Shown: positions 17,522 through 25,704 of the stretch, in pieces
Position numbering within the stretch: the first letter of the stretch is position 1
Layout of the letters: each line of letters begins with the position of its first letter
Origin: Streptococcus suis
Lineage (GTDB): Bacteria > Bacillota > Bacilli > Lactobacillales > Streptococcaceae
Reading direction: 5' to 3'
Assembly (NCBI RefSeq): GCF_019856455.1
Contig: NZ_CP082205.1
Coordinates: forward strand, 1,116,001 to 1,180,000
DNA: 64,000 nt
Position numbers and translations under genes: made by a program
Notes under the pieces: generated by a model
Told to the model about the DNA's origin: nothing
Databases searched by the model: none
The model's input: the letters and a program-made list of their open reading frames with translations, nothing else

Positions 17522-18871
17522 CAAAGTAAGTTCTAGTCTGTCTTAAAAACTGGAAATTAGACTGAGACAAAGAAATAAGGTAGAACTTACTATGGGACAA
17601 GTTGGTAACTGACAAAAAGGCTAAATGAAAAACAAACACTTAACCCTCTCTGATCGCAACGATATTCAAATAGGAATTGAACAACTTAAGCCCTTCTTAG
17701 CTATAGCAGCTAAGTTAGGTAAAGATCCTTCTACAATCTCAAAAGAAGTTCGGAGAAATCGAGTGGCTAAAGAAAATTCTGTGACATCCAATTGTGATTC
17801 TTGCCCTTTACTCAAAAAGGCTCCCTACGTTTGTAATGCCTGTCCGAAAAAGAGAAGCAACTGCGGATACCAGAAACAGTTCTACTACGCAAAAAGAGCT
17901 CAGCTTGATTATGAAACTAAGCTCTCAGACTCGAGAACGGGTGTTGCACTAAACAAGGAAGAATTCTATCGCATGGATGAGATTGTTTCTGCTGCCATCC
18001 AAAAGGGCCAACACCTCAACCACATCATCGCCTCAAACGAACTTTCGGCATCCAGAGCTTCTATCTACAGATACCTTGAAAAAGGCTATCTGTCCACAAA
18101 GCCCATTGATTTCCCCCGTGTCGTGAAATTCAGAAAGCGGAGAACCAGAAACCTACAACCCATTCCTAAAACTGCCAAAGATGGACGGTCTTACGAGGAC
18201 TTCCAACGCTTTCTCATAGAGAAAGGAATCAGCTATTGGCTGGAAATGGACACCGTTACTGGACGGATCGGTGGAAAGGTACTTCTCACCTTTAACCTCT
18301 CCTTCTGTAACTTTATCTTCGCTCGATTACTTGATAATAAAACAGCTAATGAGGTCGCTAAACATCTCTACGCTATCAAGAATGACCTGCATCAGAAAGA
18401 GATGGACTTCTGCGAACTATTCCCTGTCATTCTGACCGATAATGGCGGTGAATTCGCTAGAGTGGACGATATCGAAATGGATGTTCGTGGAGAATCTAAG
18501 CTATTCTTCTGTGACCCAAATCGTTCTGACCAGAAAGGGAGAATTGAGAAGAATCACACACTTATCAGAGATATTCTTCCTAAAGGAAGTTCGTTTGATA
18601 ACTTGACACAGGAGGACATCAACCTGGTTTGTTCGCATGTCAACAGCGTCAGACGAGCTTCTTTCAACGGAAAATCCGCCTATGAACTCTTTACATTTAC
18701 CTACGGTGAGGAATTGGCAACACTTTTGGGAATCTCTAAAATTGACCCTGAGAACGTCATCCAATCACCTCGATTATTGGATAAATAATCGTTAGTTTTT
18801 ATCAAAAAATAATTTCAAAATAGAAAGGAACTTGTCCCATCCAAAATTCCAGATAGCTAGAACTTACTTTG
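17522..18871 (+). mobile_element. IS30-family element lying within palindromic repeats
   Basis: Two nested inverted repeats bracket the transposase. The outer one is CAAAGTAAGTTCTAG (17522-17536) with its complement at 18857-18871. The inner one is ATGGGACAAGTT (17592-17603) with AACTTGTCCCAT (18829-18840), a perfect 12-bp match. The outer sequence also occurs without an IS at 19009-19049 and inverted at 17581-17593, so the true IS may be the inner 1.25-kb unit inserted into a palindrome. The boundary is therefore uncertain. Confidence 0.65.
17625..18788 (+). CDS. IS30 family transposase
   Basis: A 387-residue transposase. The N-terminal helix-turn-helix is HLTLSDRNDIQIGI...KDPSTISKEVRRNR, as in IS30-type proteins. 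A Cys-rich insert follows (CDSCPLL, CNACPKK). DDE core: LEMDTVTGRIG, ILTDNGGEF and GRIEKNHTLIRDILPKG (catalytic Glu). The reading frame is complete. Confidence 0.94.
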   Translation: MKNKHLTLSDRNDIQIGIEQLKPFLAIAAKLGKDPSTISKEVRRNRVAKENSVTSNCDSCPLLKKAPYVCNACPKKRSNCGYQKQFYYAKRAQLDYETKLSDSRTGVALNKEEFYRMDEIVSAAIQKGQHLNHIIASNELSASRASIYRYLEKGYLSTKPIDFPRVVKFRKRRTRNLQPIPKTAKDGRSYEDFQRFLIEKGISYWLEMDTVTGRIGGKVLLTFNLSFCNFIFARLLDNKTANEVAKHLYAIKNDLHQKEMDFCELFPVILTDNGGEFARVDDIEMDVRGESKLFFCDPNRSDQKGRIEKNHTLIRDILPKGSSFDNLTQEDINLVCSHVNSVRRASFNGKSAYELFTFTYGEELATLLGISKIDPENVIQSPRLLDK

Positions 18872-19050
18872 AGACGTCTCAGAGCCAGTAACTTTAGTGT
18901 ACTCTTTTTTTCAACATTTTCAACCCTAAAACTCACTATTATCAACATTTTTAGTCAAAAACAGAACTTAGTCTGAGACTAAATTCTGTTGATGTTATGC
19001 AGTTTTCTCAAAGTAACTTCTGGAAGGACGGGAACTAGAACTTACTTTGA
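18872..19050. repeat. Palindromic repeat remnant next to IS30
   Basis: It contains GAGACGTCTC (18871-18880), a hairpin CAGAACTTAGTCT-AGACTAAATTCTG (18962-18988), and a second hairpin CTCAAAGTAACTTCTGG (19007-19023) against CTAGAACTTACTTTGAG (19035-19051). The last shares its arm with the outer repeat of the IS30 element. No gene was found. Confidence 0.6.
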
Positions 19051-19060
19051 GAATTTACCT

Positions 19061-19633
19061 TTATTTTTGAATTTTCTGTAAAGTTGGAACAAGCGCTGCA
19101 GTTAATACAGAAGAAATGATCATTTCTGCAATTGAATTGGTACCTAAAACGGTTGCTAACATTGCTTGAATATTACCATCAAAGACAGAGGAGAAGAGGA
19201 AGAAAATACCTCCAAGTACAAAAATAGTATTGGTCATTGAACCAATTGCACCAGCAATAAATAATCCTTTACGATTTTTTATCCATTTGTAGACGAAATA
19301 AGGTGTAATCCCGACTAATATACGTGGGACAACTGCAATGATGATTGAATAAACATTACCATTTTCAACAAATGGGGAGAAAAGATAGCTGGTTGGTAGT
19401 AAGATAATAGTATTATGGGTCATACTCATTAAGCCCATGAGAGCCCCCAAACAAGCCCCAACACGTGGCCCGTATATAATAGAAGCAATAATGACTGGGA
19501 TATGTACGATGGTGGGTTTTATTGGAACAGGCAATATATTAAAAATAATTGAACTCAATATATTGATGATAATCATGACAGCAAAGAAGATTGCAATTGT
19601 AGCAATTTGAGTTGATTTATTTTTTTTCATCAA
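19061..19633 (-). CDS. panT: ECF transporter S component, probably pantothenate (PanT)
   Basis: A 190-residue integral membrane protein with about six hydrophobic helices. IPVIIASIIYGPRVGACLGALMGL is the typical S-component segment that contacts the energising T subunit. It overlaps coaC by 17 bases on the same strand. Placement after coaB and coaC, which use phosphopantothenate, points to pantothenate as the vitamin taken up; the substrate is inferred from this context. Confidence 0.8.
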   Translation of the reverse strand: MMKKNKSTQIATIAIFFAVMIIINILSSIIFNILPVPIKPTIVHIPVIIASIIYGPRVGACLGALMGLMSMTHNTIILLPTSYLFSPFVENGNVYSIIIAVVPRILVGITPYFVYKWIKNRKGLFIAGAIGSMTNTIFVLGGIFFLFSSVFDGNIQAMLATVLGTNSIAEMIISSVLTAALVPTLQKIQK

Positions 19634-20165
19634 GGGTGTTACTCACTTTCTCTAAAATATCAGTTACCTCAGCCAAGGCCCCAGTTCCAAAATCTCCACA
19701 AGCAAGCAGGGCTTCACGCGGTTTGATTTCCTCAAAACCATACTCTATGAGGGTTTTGAGATTTTTCTGGGTAGCAGGATTAAGGTACATGTTAGTATTC
19801 ATAGCAGGTGCCAGCAGTTTTTTAGTACCAATTGGCAGAGCCAGAGCTGTTGCCGTAATAATGTTGTCAGCCATACCATTAGCTAATTTAGCTATCGTAT
19901 TGGCAGAAGCAGGGGCAACTAAAAATACGTCTGTTTCTTTGGCAATATCGATATGCTTGATAAGAGTAGGATTTTCTTCAATCATGACATCTGTGTGAAC
20001 CAGATTTTTTGCCAAGGATTGGAGAGTCAAAGGTGTGATGAAGTCCATAGCAGAGCGACTCATGAGGACTGTAACCTGATGACCGAGCTTGGTCAATTGG
20101 CTAGTTAGGTCAGCTGCTTTGTAGGCAGATATGGAGCCAGATACTGCAAGTGTAATCTTTGCCAT
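19617..20165 (-). CDS. coaC: Phosphopantothenoylcysteine decarboxylase
   Basis: FMN-dependent decarboxylation of phosphopantothenoylcysteine to phosphopantetheine in coenzyme A synthesis. 182 residues. It starts MAKITLAVSGSISAYKAADL, the flavoprotein motif; NTNMYLNPATQKNL and the substrate-clamp ACGDFGTGALAE follow. ATG 20165 is one base after the coaB stop, with AGGAAAG inside coaB. A longer frame reaching 20330 lies in coaB and is rejected. In streptococci CoaB and CoaC are separate proteins, as here. Confidence 0.94.
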   Translation of the reverse strand: MAKITLAVSGSISAYKAADLTSQLTKLGHQVTVLMSRSAMDFITPLTLQSLAKNLVHTDVMIEENPTLIKHIDIAKETDVFLVAPASANTIAKLANGMADNIITATALALPIGTKKLLAPAMNTNMYLNPATQKNLKTLIEYGFEEIKPREALLACGDFGTGALAEVTDILEKVSNTLDEKK

Positions 20166-20166
20166 T

Positions 20167-20856
20167 TTACTTTCCTTCTTTCTGCACAGTTTTGAGTAGA
20201 AGCTCTGCAATTTCTTCCTTGGTATTGGCGCTGACTGCATCGTCTGTGGACACCAGGTAGGCACGGTGCTGGTTTGGCCCAATCTGGACCAGGTCATTGG
20301 CCAAGATGTAGTCAGCCTTGTTCTGGACAAGACTTTCCCGAGCTACGCTCAGCAGTTCTTCCTTGGATACATCAACCAAGAGCTTGAAGCCAAAGAGTGT
20401 GATAGCTGGATTCCATTTTTTTACATAGGAAATGACCTTGGGAGTTTTTTTCAAGAAAAGAACTTGGTAGTCATCCTTGGATGAAATCTTACTTTCTGTA
20501 TTCTGTTTTTTTAGTAGACTAGAGATATCTTCAGTTGCTCTTAGTTCATCTAAACCAGCCATATAAACAGGTGTATAATCGGATACAGCCATGCTATGAA
20601 TCAGAGCCTGGTGTGATTTGACTAAAGGTTCTAATGTTTCTTTCAAACTATCAACATTTGTGATTTCGATAATGGTTAAATTCTTCTGAGAATCTGGTTT
20701 AACAGCCTGTCTTGTAGTTACAAGAGTAACTTCATGACCGCGTTTCAAGGCTTGTTCGGCAATGATTTTTCCAAGATTTCCAGAAGCATGGTTTGTAATA
20801 GCGCGGACTTGATCGATAGCTTCGCTTGTTCCGCCTGATGTAATCAATAGTTTCAT
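20167..20856 (-). CDS. coaB: Phosphopantothenate-cysteine ligase
   Basis: Joins cysteine to 4'-phosphopantothenate, the step before CoaC. It has 229 residues from MKLLITSGGTSEAIDQVR, the nucleotide-binding start, with NHASGNLGK next and the conserved region MAVSDYTPVYM; the tail KADYILANDLVQIGPNQHRAYL is diagnostic. An in-frame ATG two codons earlier (20862) touches the -10 hexamer, so 20856 is preferred; the mRNA is probably leaderless. First gene of coaB-coaC-panT. Confidence 0.92.
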   Translation of the reverse strand: MKLLITSGGTSEAIDQVRAITNHASGNLGKIIAEQALKRGHEVTLVTTRQAVKPDSQKNLTIIEITNVDSLKETLEPLVKSHQALIHSMAVSDYTPVYMAGLDELRATEDISSLLKKQNTESKISSKDDYQVLFLKKTPKVISYVKKWNPAITLFGFKLLVDVSKEELLSVARESLVQNKADYILANDLVQIGPNQHRAYLVSTDDAVSANTKEEIAELLLKTVQKEGK

Positions 20857-20862
20857 GTTCAT

Positions 20863-20891
20863 ATTTTACTAGAATTTCTATTTTTCGTAAA
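20863..20891 (-). promoter_or_regulatory. coaB promoter placing the transcript start on the start codon
   Basis: -35 TTTACG (20891-20886), 17-bp spacer and -10 TAAAAT (20868-20863). The expected transcript start, 6-7 bases downstream, coincides with the ATG at 20856. No Shine-Dalgarno sequence is present. Confidence 0.55.
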
Positions 20892-20963
20892 GTTTGCACT
20901 AATCGATTTGCTAATCAATCTGTGACACTGGAAAATGATGCTGCTAATACAAAAAAATATAAG

Positions 20964-21073
20964 GGCCTGTATTATCGTCATTTAGTTTTTTTTTATTACT
21001 TCGTTAACTCGCCTTGCCTAACTTCAGTTATGCCTGCGGCTCATTGCCTCGTACTAAAAGTAAACTAAAAGAC
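20964..21073. repeat. Intergenic repeat adjoining the first IS110 copy
   Basis: TGTATTATCGTCATTTAG near the left and GTACTAAAAGTAAACTAAAAG at the right are both found, in reverse complement, as the ends of the inner repeat at 46976-47246. The IS110-type element is inserted at its right-hand end. Confidence 0.6.
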
Positions 21074-21085
21074 TGATATGTAAAG

Positions 21086-21449
21086 CCCTTTGTCAAGTAA
21101 AAACAATCGAACTGATTAAAAAATGAAAAGTATCTAGAAAGAGCCTAGTTCTTAGCTTCGGGCATTGGCCACTCTGATATTCGTGGATTGGTTACCTACA
21201 GGTCAATGGTTCTGCCGCGAGTCCTACTCTCTATAAGCGTGGATCACAATTGTGCCACTTAGTCGTTTCGTAGATGACTCAAACCTTGAAGTCCTAAACT
21301 CCTTCAAGATACTTTCCATTCAAACATGATTTCAATCCTTATTTCTGTCCAAATTCACCCAGTGATTTTGGATAGAAATAGGGATTCCTCATCGCTCTGC
21401 GATGATAAAACTTAATGGTCAAAAGTGTACATGAAAACAAGCGCTAACT
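21086..21449 (-). ncRNA. Candidate guide (bridge/seek) RNA region of IS110 copy 1
   Basis: 364 bases between the transposase stop and the IS end have no gene but are rich in stems on the minus strand. A long one has CCCTATTTCTATCCAAA against TTTGGACAGAAATAAGG; others are CATCGC-AGA-GCGATG and CTTGAAG...CTTCAAG. IS1111-type elements are known to encode a target-guiding RNA here. Both copies of the IS carry the region unchanged where I compared them. A TTATAGAGAGT segment resembles the target TATAGACAGT. RNA production is inferred. Confidence 0.5.
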
Positions 21450-22571
21450 TCAAGCTATTCTTCCTGTCATCATCCCCCAAATAAAACCAGACAATTCTCG
21501 TGCAATAGCTGTTTTAGCAACATTTTGTTTCTTATTTTTTCCTAGAACAAGTGTGCGATAACGTCTTCTTAAGCGTTCATTAGCCTTATCCGCATAAGCA
21601 ATCACCTCCACTCGGTTTCCACTTTGTCTCCTTTTCAATTCTTTGGATTTATACCCAATCGTCCCCTTAGCCAATGATTGTGCAGCTTCTATCAGAAGTC
21701 GTCTCACATGGCTATTCCCAGCTTTGGTGATAGCACCTCTTCTCTCCTTGTCGCCGCTAGAATTTTCGCTAGGAGTTAGCCCAAGATAAGAAGCAAAATG
21801 TTGAGCTGTCGCAAAGCGATTAAAATCACCGATTTCTGTCACAATGGAAAGAGCAGTTAGTGTTTTAATGCCAATAAAGCAAGAAAGCCGTGAGACCTTC
21901 TCTTGATAACTGTCGCTTTGACCCAGTTGCTCAATTCGTGCATCATACCGTTCTATTTGATCTACTAATTTCTCATAGGTCAATAGATATTCTGTCAAAA
22001 TCTCTGCGTAAAGTCCCTCAGGTTTTAGGGAACGGAGCCAGCGAACATGTTTCTGTGTCCAATTACTGCTTCCCTCGGTATAGCGAAAATCATGTCGGAG
22101 ACAGAAGGCAAGAATTTGTTGTTTGATTTTCTTCAGAGCCACTTTGTGGTCTGTTCTCATACGGATATATTCTTTGACTTGTTCATCCTCAGCAGTAGGA
22201 ATATGAACAGGCTGATAGCTACGAAAGGCCAGAGCTTTTGCGAGCTGAGCCGCATCTTTCTTATCAGTCTTAACACGCTTAGATCCTTCCTTCATTACCG
22301 TTGTAGGTGCCATCACGATACAGGGAATCCCGTGAGCTTGTAGCTGGTGATATAGGGTAAATCCGAGGCATCCAGCTTCGTAGCCACATAACACTTCTGC
22401 ATCTTGACCATATAAACGACGAAGCTCATTCACATAGTTCACAATATAGCTAACATTTGGACTAACTTTAGTGCTATGTTTGAATTGATTGGTCATCATA
22501 TCATAATAGCAGAGTGAAAAACTTTCTTTGTGAACATCCATTCCGATGAAAAGTGTGGTAAAATGAAACAT
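21450..22571 (-). CDS. IS110 family transposase (DEDD recombinase), copy 1
   Basis: A 373-residue protein. The N-terminal RuvC-like DEDD domain has FIGMDVHKE (first Asp), CGYEAG (Glu) and KTDKKDAAQLA (two Asp). The C-terminal Transposase_20 domain has GIKTLTALSIVTEIGDFNRF and SYLGLTPSENSSGDKERRG, followed by the region of the catalytic serine, KAGNSHVRRLLIEAA. It differs from copy 2 by a handful of substitutions (for example MTNQF here, MANQF there). Confidence 0.95.
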   Translation of the reverse strand: MFHFTTLFIGMDVHKESFSLCYYDMMTNQFKHSTKVSPNVSYIVNYVNELRRLYGQDAEVLCGYEAGCLGFTLYHQLQAHGIPCIVMAPTTVMKEGSKRVKTDKKDAAQLAKALAFRSYQPVHIPTAEDEQVKEYIRMRTDHKVALKKIKQQILAFCLRHDFRYTEGSSNWTQKHVRWLRSLKPEGLYAEILTEYLLTYEKLVDQIERYDARIEQLGQSDSYQEKVSRLSCFIGIKTLTALSIVTEIGDFNRFATAQHFASYLGLTPSENSSGDKERRGAITKAGNSHVRRLLIEAAQSLAKGTIGYKSKELKRRQSGNRVEVIAYADKANERLRRRYRTLVLGKNKKQNVAKTAIARELSGFIWGMMTGRIA

Positions 22572-22927
22572 ATAAGACCTCCAATTGAGTGTGGTAATTC
22601 CTGTTAGAAGTTGATTGTTTTTTTATTCTAGTGTACAGGTAAATCCACGAATTCTCAACTGGGGGTCTTTACATATTGTCTATATAAGTGAAGTGCTTTA
22701 TGCAAGCGGTCGTTTGCTTGCTCATCAAGGCAATTTTTAAAGGAATACTGACTCTCTTTTGGAAAAACTAACTAAAACTAGTCTTAGATGGAAGTGTATA
22801 GCTATGATGAGAATGCAGTTTTTAAAAATTTGTATCTGTTTAAGTAAGGAAACCTGTAGTTTTTCTGAAAATTCCGTACGTTAGTGAATAAATAGTAAAA
22901 AATATGCGAAAATAAGCTGTGGTATGG

Positions 22928-22933
22928 TATAAT
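22928..22933 (+). promoter_or_regulatory. Extended -10 of fhs
   Basis: TATGGTATAAT with hexamer at 22928-22933, about 33 bases before the fhs start. No clear -35 is visible. Confidence 0.55.
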
Positions 22934-22965
22934 GTCCATAAAAAATAAGGAAATTAGGAGCTTTC

Positions 22966-24636
22966 ATGAAAACAGATATTGAAATTGCACAAAGTGTAAC
23001 CTTGAAACCTATTACTGAAATCGTTGAAAAAGTCGGTATCGGCTTTGATGATATTGAATTATACGGAAAATACAAGGCAAAATTATCTTTTGATAAAATC
23101 AATGCCGTTAAGGAAAATGCGCCTGGTAAGTTGATTTTAGTAACAGCTATCAACCCAACGCCTGCTGGTGAAGGCAAGTCAACAGTAACCATTGGTCTGG
23201 CGGATGCTTTGTCTAAAATTGGAAAGAAAACTATGATTGCCCTCCGTGAGCCTTCTTTGGGGCCTGTTATGGGAATCAAGGGCGGAGCTGCTGGTGGTGG
23301 TTTTGCACAAGTCTTGCCCATGGAAGATATCAACCTGCATTTTACAGGCGATATGCATGCCATTACCACAGCTAACAACGCTCTTTCAGCCTTGATTGAC
23401 AACCATATCCATCAAGGAAATACGATTGGGATTGACCAGCGACGTATTATCTGGAAACGTGTTGTGGACCTTAATGACCGTGCTTTGCGTAAAGTAACTG
23501 TTGGATTGGGTGGTCCGCTCAATGGTATTCCGCGTGAAGATGGATTCGATATTACCGTAGCTTCTGAAATCATGGCGATTTTATGCTTGGCGACAGACAT
23601 CAATGACTTGAAAGAACGTTTGGCAAATATTGTGATTGGTTATCGTTTCGATCGCAGTCCTGTCTATGTGCGTGATTTGGCGGTGGAAGGTGCTTTGACT
23701 CTTATTTTGAAGGATGCTATCAAACCAAACCTTGTTCAAACCATCTATGGCACGCCAGCTTTTGTCCACGGTGGTCCATTTGCCAACATCGCCCATGGCT
23801 GTAACTCAGTGCTCGCTACCACAACAGCTCTGCGTTTGGCCGACTATACCGTAACAGAAGCAGGTTTTGGTGCAGACCTTGGAGCAGAGAAATTCCTTGA
23901 TATTAAGGTGCCGAACTTGCCTAAGGCTCCAGATGCTGTGGTGATTGTAGCAACCCTGCGTGCGCTTAAAATGCACGGTGGTGTAGCCAAGACAGAACTT
24001 TCTGCTGAAAATGTAGAGGCAGTGAAAGCTGGTTTTTCTAACTTGAAGCGTCACGTTGAAAATATTCAGAAATACGGTATTCCAGCAGTCGTTGCTATCA
24101 ATGAATTCGTCTCAGATACAGCTGATGAAATCGCCGCGTTGAAAGAACTTTGCGCTGAAATTGGCGTACCTGTCGAGTTGGCAAGTGTTTGGGCAAATGG
24201 CGCTGATGGTGGTATTGAATTGGCTGAGACAGTTGTTGCTACTATTGATAACCAAGCAGTAAACTACCAACGTCTTTACAAGGCTGAGGATAGCTTGGAA
24301 GAGAAAGTGACCAAGATTGTTACGCAGATTTATGGTGGCTCAGGTGTGGTTTTCGAGAAGAAAGCTCGTAACCAGCTGACTGAATTTGCTAAGAATGGTT
24401 GGGACAAGTTGCCAGTCTGCATGGCCAAGACCCAATACAGCTTCTCAGATGATCAGTTTGCCCTTGGAGCGCCGACAGACTTTGACATTACAGTCCGTGA
24501 ATTTGTTCCAAAATTGGGAGCAGGCTTCATCGTTGCCTTAACAGGTGATGTCATGACTATGCCTGGTTTGCCAAAAGCACCCGCAGCTCTCAACATGGAT
24601 GTGGCAGAAGATGGGACAGCTATCGGCTTGTTCTAA
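22966..24636 (+). CDS. fhs: Formate-tetrahydrofolate ligase
   Basis: Makes 10-formyl-THF from formate, THF and ATP for purine synthesis and initiator tRNA formylation. 556 residues, the usual family length. P-loop TPAGEGKST at residues 65-73, then [20 protein letters not shown] and the central [16 protein letters not shown] precedes the ATG. It is monocistronic, ended by the terminator at 24651. Confidence 0.97.
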   Translation: MKTDIEIAQSVTLKPITEIVEKVGIGFDDIELYGKYKAKLSFDKINAVKENAPGKLILVTAINPTPAGEGKSTVTIGLADALSKIGKKTMIALREPSLGPVMGIKGGAAGGGFAQVLPMEDINLHFTGDMHAITTANNALSALIDNHIHQGNTIGIDQRRIIWKRVVDLNDRALRKVTVGLGGPLNGIPREDGFDITVASEIMAILCLATDINDLKERLANIVIGYRFDRSPVYVRDLAVEGALTLILKDAIKPNLVQTIYGTPAFVHGGPFANIAHGCNSVLATTTALRLADYTVTEAGFGADLGAEKFLDIKVPNLPKAPDAVVIVATLRALKMHGGVAKTELSAENVEAVKAGFSNLKRHVENIQKYGIPAVVAINEFVSDTADEIAALKELCAEIGVPVELASVWANGADGGIELAETVVATIDNQAVNYQRLYKAEDSLEEKVTKIVTQIYGGSGVVFEKKARNQLTEFAKNGWDKLPVCMAKTQYSFSDDQFALGAPTDFDITVREFVPKLGAGFIVALTGDVMTMPGLPKAPAALNMDVAEDGTAIGLF

Positions 24637-24650
24637 CAAGAATGAATATA

Positions 24651-24676
24651 AAAAATCCGCTCAAAGGCGGATTTTT
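24651..24676. terminator. Bidirectional terminator between fhs and prsW-like gene
   Basis: AAAAATCCGC (24651-24660) pairs with GCGGATTTTT (24667-24676); A-runs and T-runs on both sides serve the two converging genes. Confidence 0.85.
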
Positions 24677-24679
24677 TGT

Positions 24680-25489
24680 CTATTCAGACAGTTTCTCAAC
24701 CGTTTGATAGGCAAGTAAGCCAAGGAAAATACTCAAGATAGGAAACACCGTCTGGAAGATACCTGTGTTGAATGGTGAATTAAAGAGAAAATGGATTCCA
24801 AAGCTTGCACCAATCCAAAATACTCCCTGTGCTTTTGACATACCTGTATTTTTCGTGAGAAGGGCTACTAAGCCAATGGCAAAGAGAAGCGTGAAAACCC
24901 AATGGGCCCAACCAGCTTGACCAACGCGTTCAAGAATGGTTTCAAAGCCGTCTAATTTATTCATGAACATGTCTCTAAAAACAAAGGTGATGTCTTCCAT
25001 GATTTGGAAACCTAATCCAACAATCACTCCGCTTACCAATGCATTTTTTAGTGTCATTTTTCTACAAATGAGCAGTACAAGTAGAACAGTTAGCCCTTTT
25101 CCGATTTCTTCTGCCAATGGACCTGAAATAGCTGCGCCCCAGTCATTTAGGAAATTATTACTAGCTTTAACGATTTCGAGCAGGAAATATCCGATAGCTG
25201 TATGTCCCAGTTCAGAAAAAGAGATGCTACTTGTTAAGCCTAAAAGCCAGCTAAGCCCTATAACTTGTTTGGAGATGTTATAGCGTTTAGCTAAGGAATA
25301 TGTCAGTACTAGTAGGGGGATGATGTAAATAGCGACCAAGGAAATGGTTAGGAGAAAGAGAGGATATTTAGCTTCCATGCCATTTGGCTTACCTAATTCT
25401 CCAAAGATAATTTTGCAACCGTTGACAAATCCAATCGTTGCTAAGACGACTGGAAGATAAGTTTTACACATTTGAAATTTTTCTTTCAT
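24680..25489 (-). CDS. PrsW family intramembrane metalloprotease-like protein
   Basis: A multi-pass membrane protein of 269 residues, with about eight hydrophobic segments. The conserved PrsW motifs are present: GPLAEEIGKG (glutamate pair), GLGFQIMEDITF, WAHWVFTL and IHFLFNS. B. subtilis PrsW cleaves the anti-sigma factor RsiW; no such partner is visible here, so the substrate is unknown. Start at 25489 is preferred because AAAGG lies just upstream; an in-frame ATG at 25567 would add a non-homologous polar stretch. Confidence 0.8.
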   Translation of the reverse strand: MKEKFQMCKTYLPVVLATIGFVNGCKIIFGELGKPNGMEAKYPLFLLTISLVAIYIIPLLVLTYSLAKRYNISKQVIGLSWLLGLTSSISFSELGHTAIGYFLLEIVKASNNFLNDWGAAISGPLAEEIGKGLTVLLVLLICRKMTLKNALVSGVIVGLGFQIMEDITFVFRDMFMNKLDGFETILERVGQAGWAHWVFTLLFAIGLVALLTKNTGMSKAQGVFWIGASFGIHFLFNSPFNTGIFQTVFPILSIFLGLLAYQTVEKLSE

Positions 25490-25704
25490 AGTTTTACCTT
25501 TCTGTATTAATAAACTGGTGTATGGATACATTGTATCAAAAATAAGTACATTTCGTCTATTATTCACCTATTTTTTATCTAAACCTTCTCAGTTATTGTA
25601 ATGTTTTTTTCTGCAACCAGGACTCCATAATAGGCCGTAGCAGAATTGTGCCAAAAATTTTCTTTTTTGATAGACTAATGTTAAAAAAATAAAAGGAGTA
25701 TCTT

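Larger units (their letters stand above)
21076..22676 (-). mobile_element. IS110/IS1111-type insertion sequence, copy 1
   Basis: A 1601-bp core bounded by inverted repeats ATATGTAAAGCCC (21076) and ATATGTAAAGACC (complement, ending 22676). It is nearly identical to 55540-57140 and the boundaries were set by comparing the two copies. The bases TG lie at both junctions (21074-21075 and 22677-22678). Inverted ends and a long non-coding segment after the transposase are features of the IS1111 subgroup. In transposase orientation the left target flank is TATAGACA in both copies. Confidence 0.85.

Noticed and set aside
20166..20330. N-terminal extension of coaC into coaB
   Set aside because: The extra 55 residues have no CoaC homology; MAKITLAVSGS is the family start and has its own ribosome site.
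22881..23402. 173-codon minus-strand frame over the fhs 5' end
   Set aside because: It is antisense to a highly conserved gene, with no start signals and no recognisable motif.
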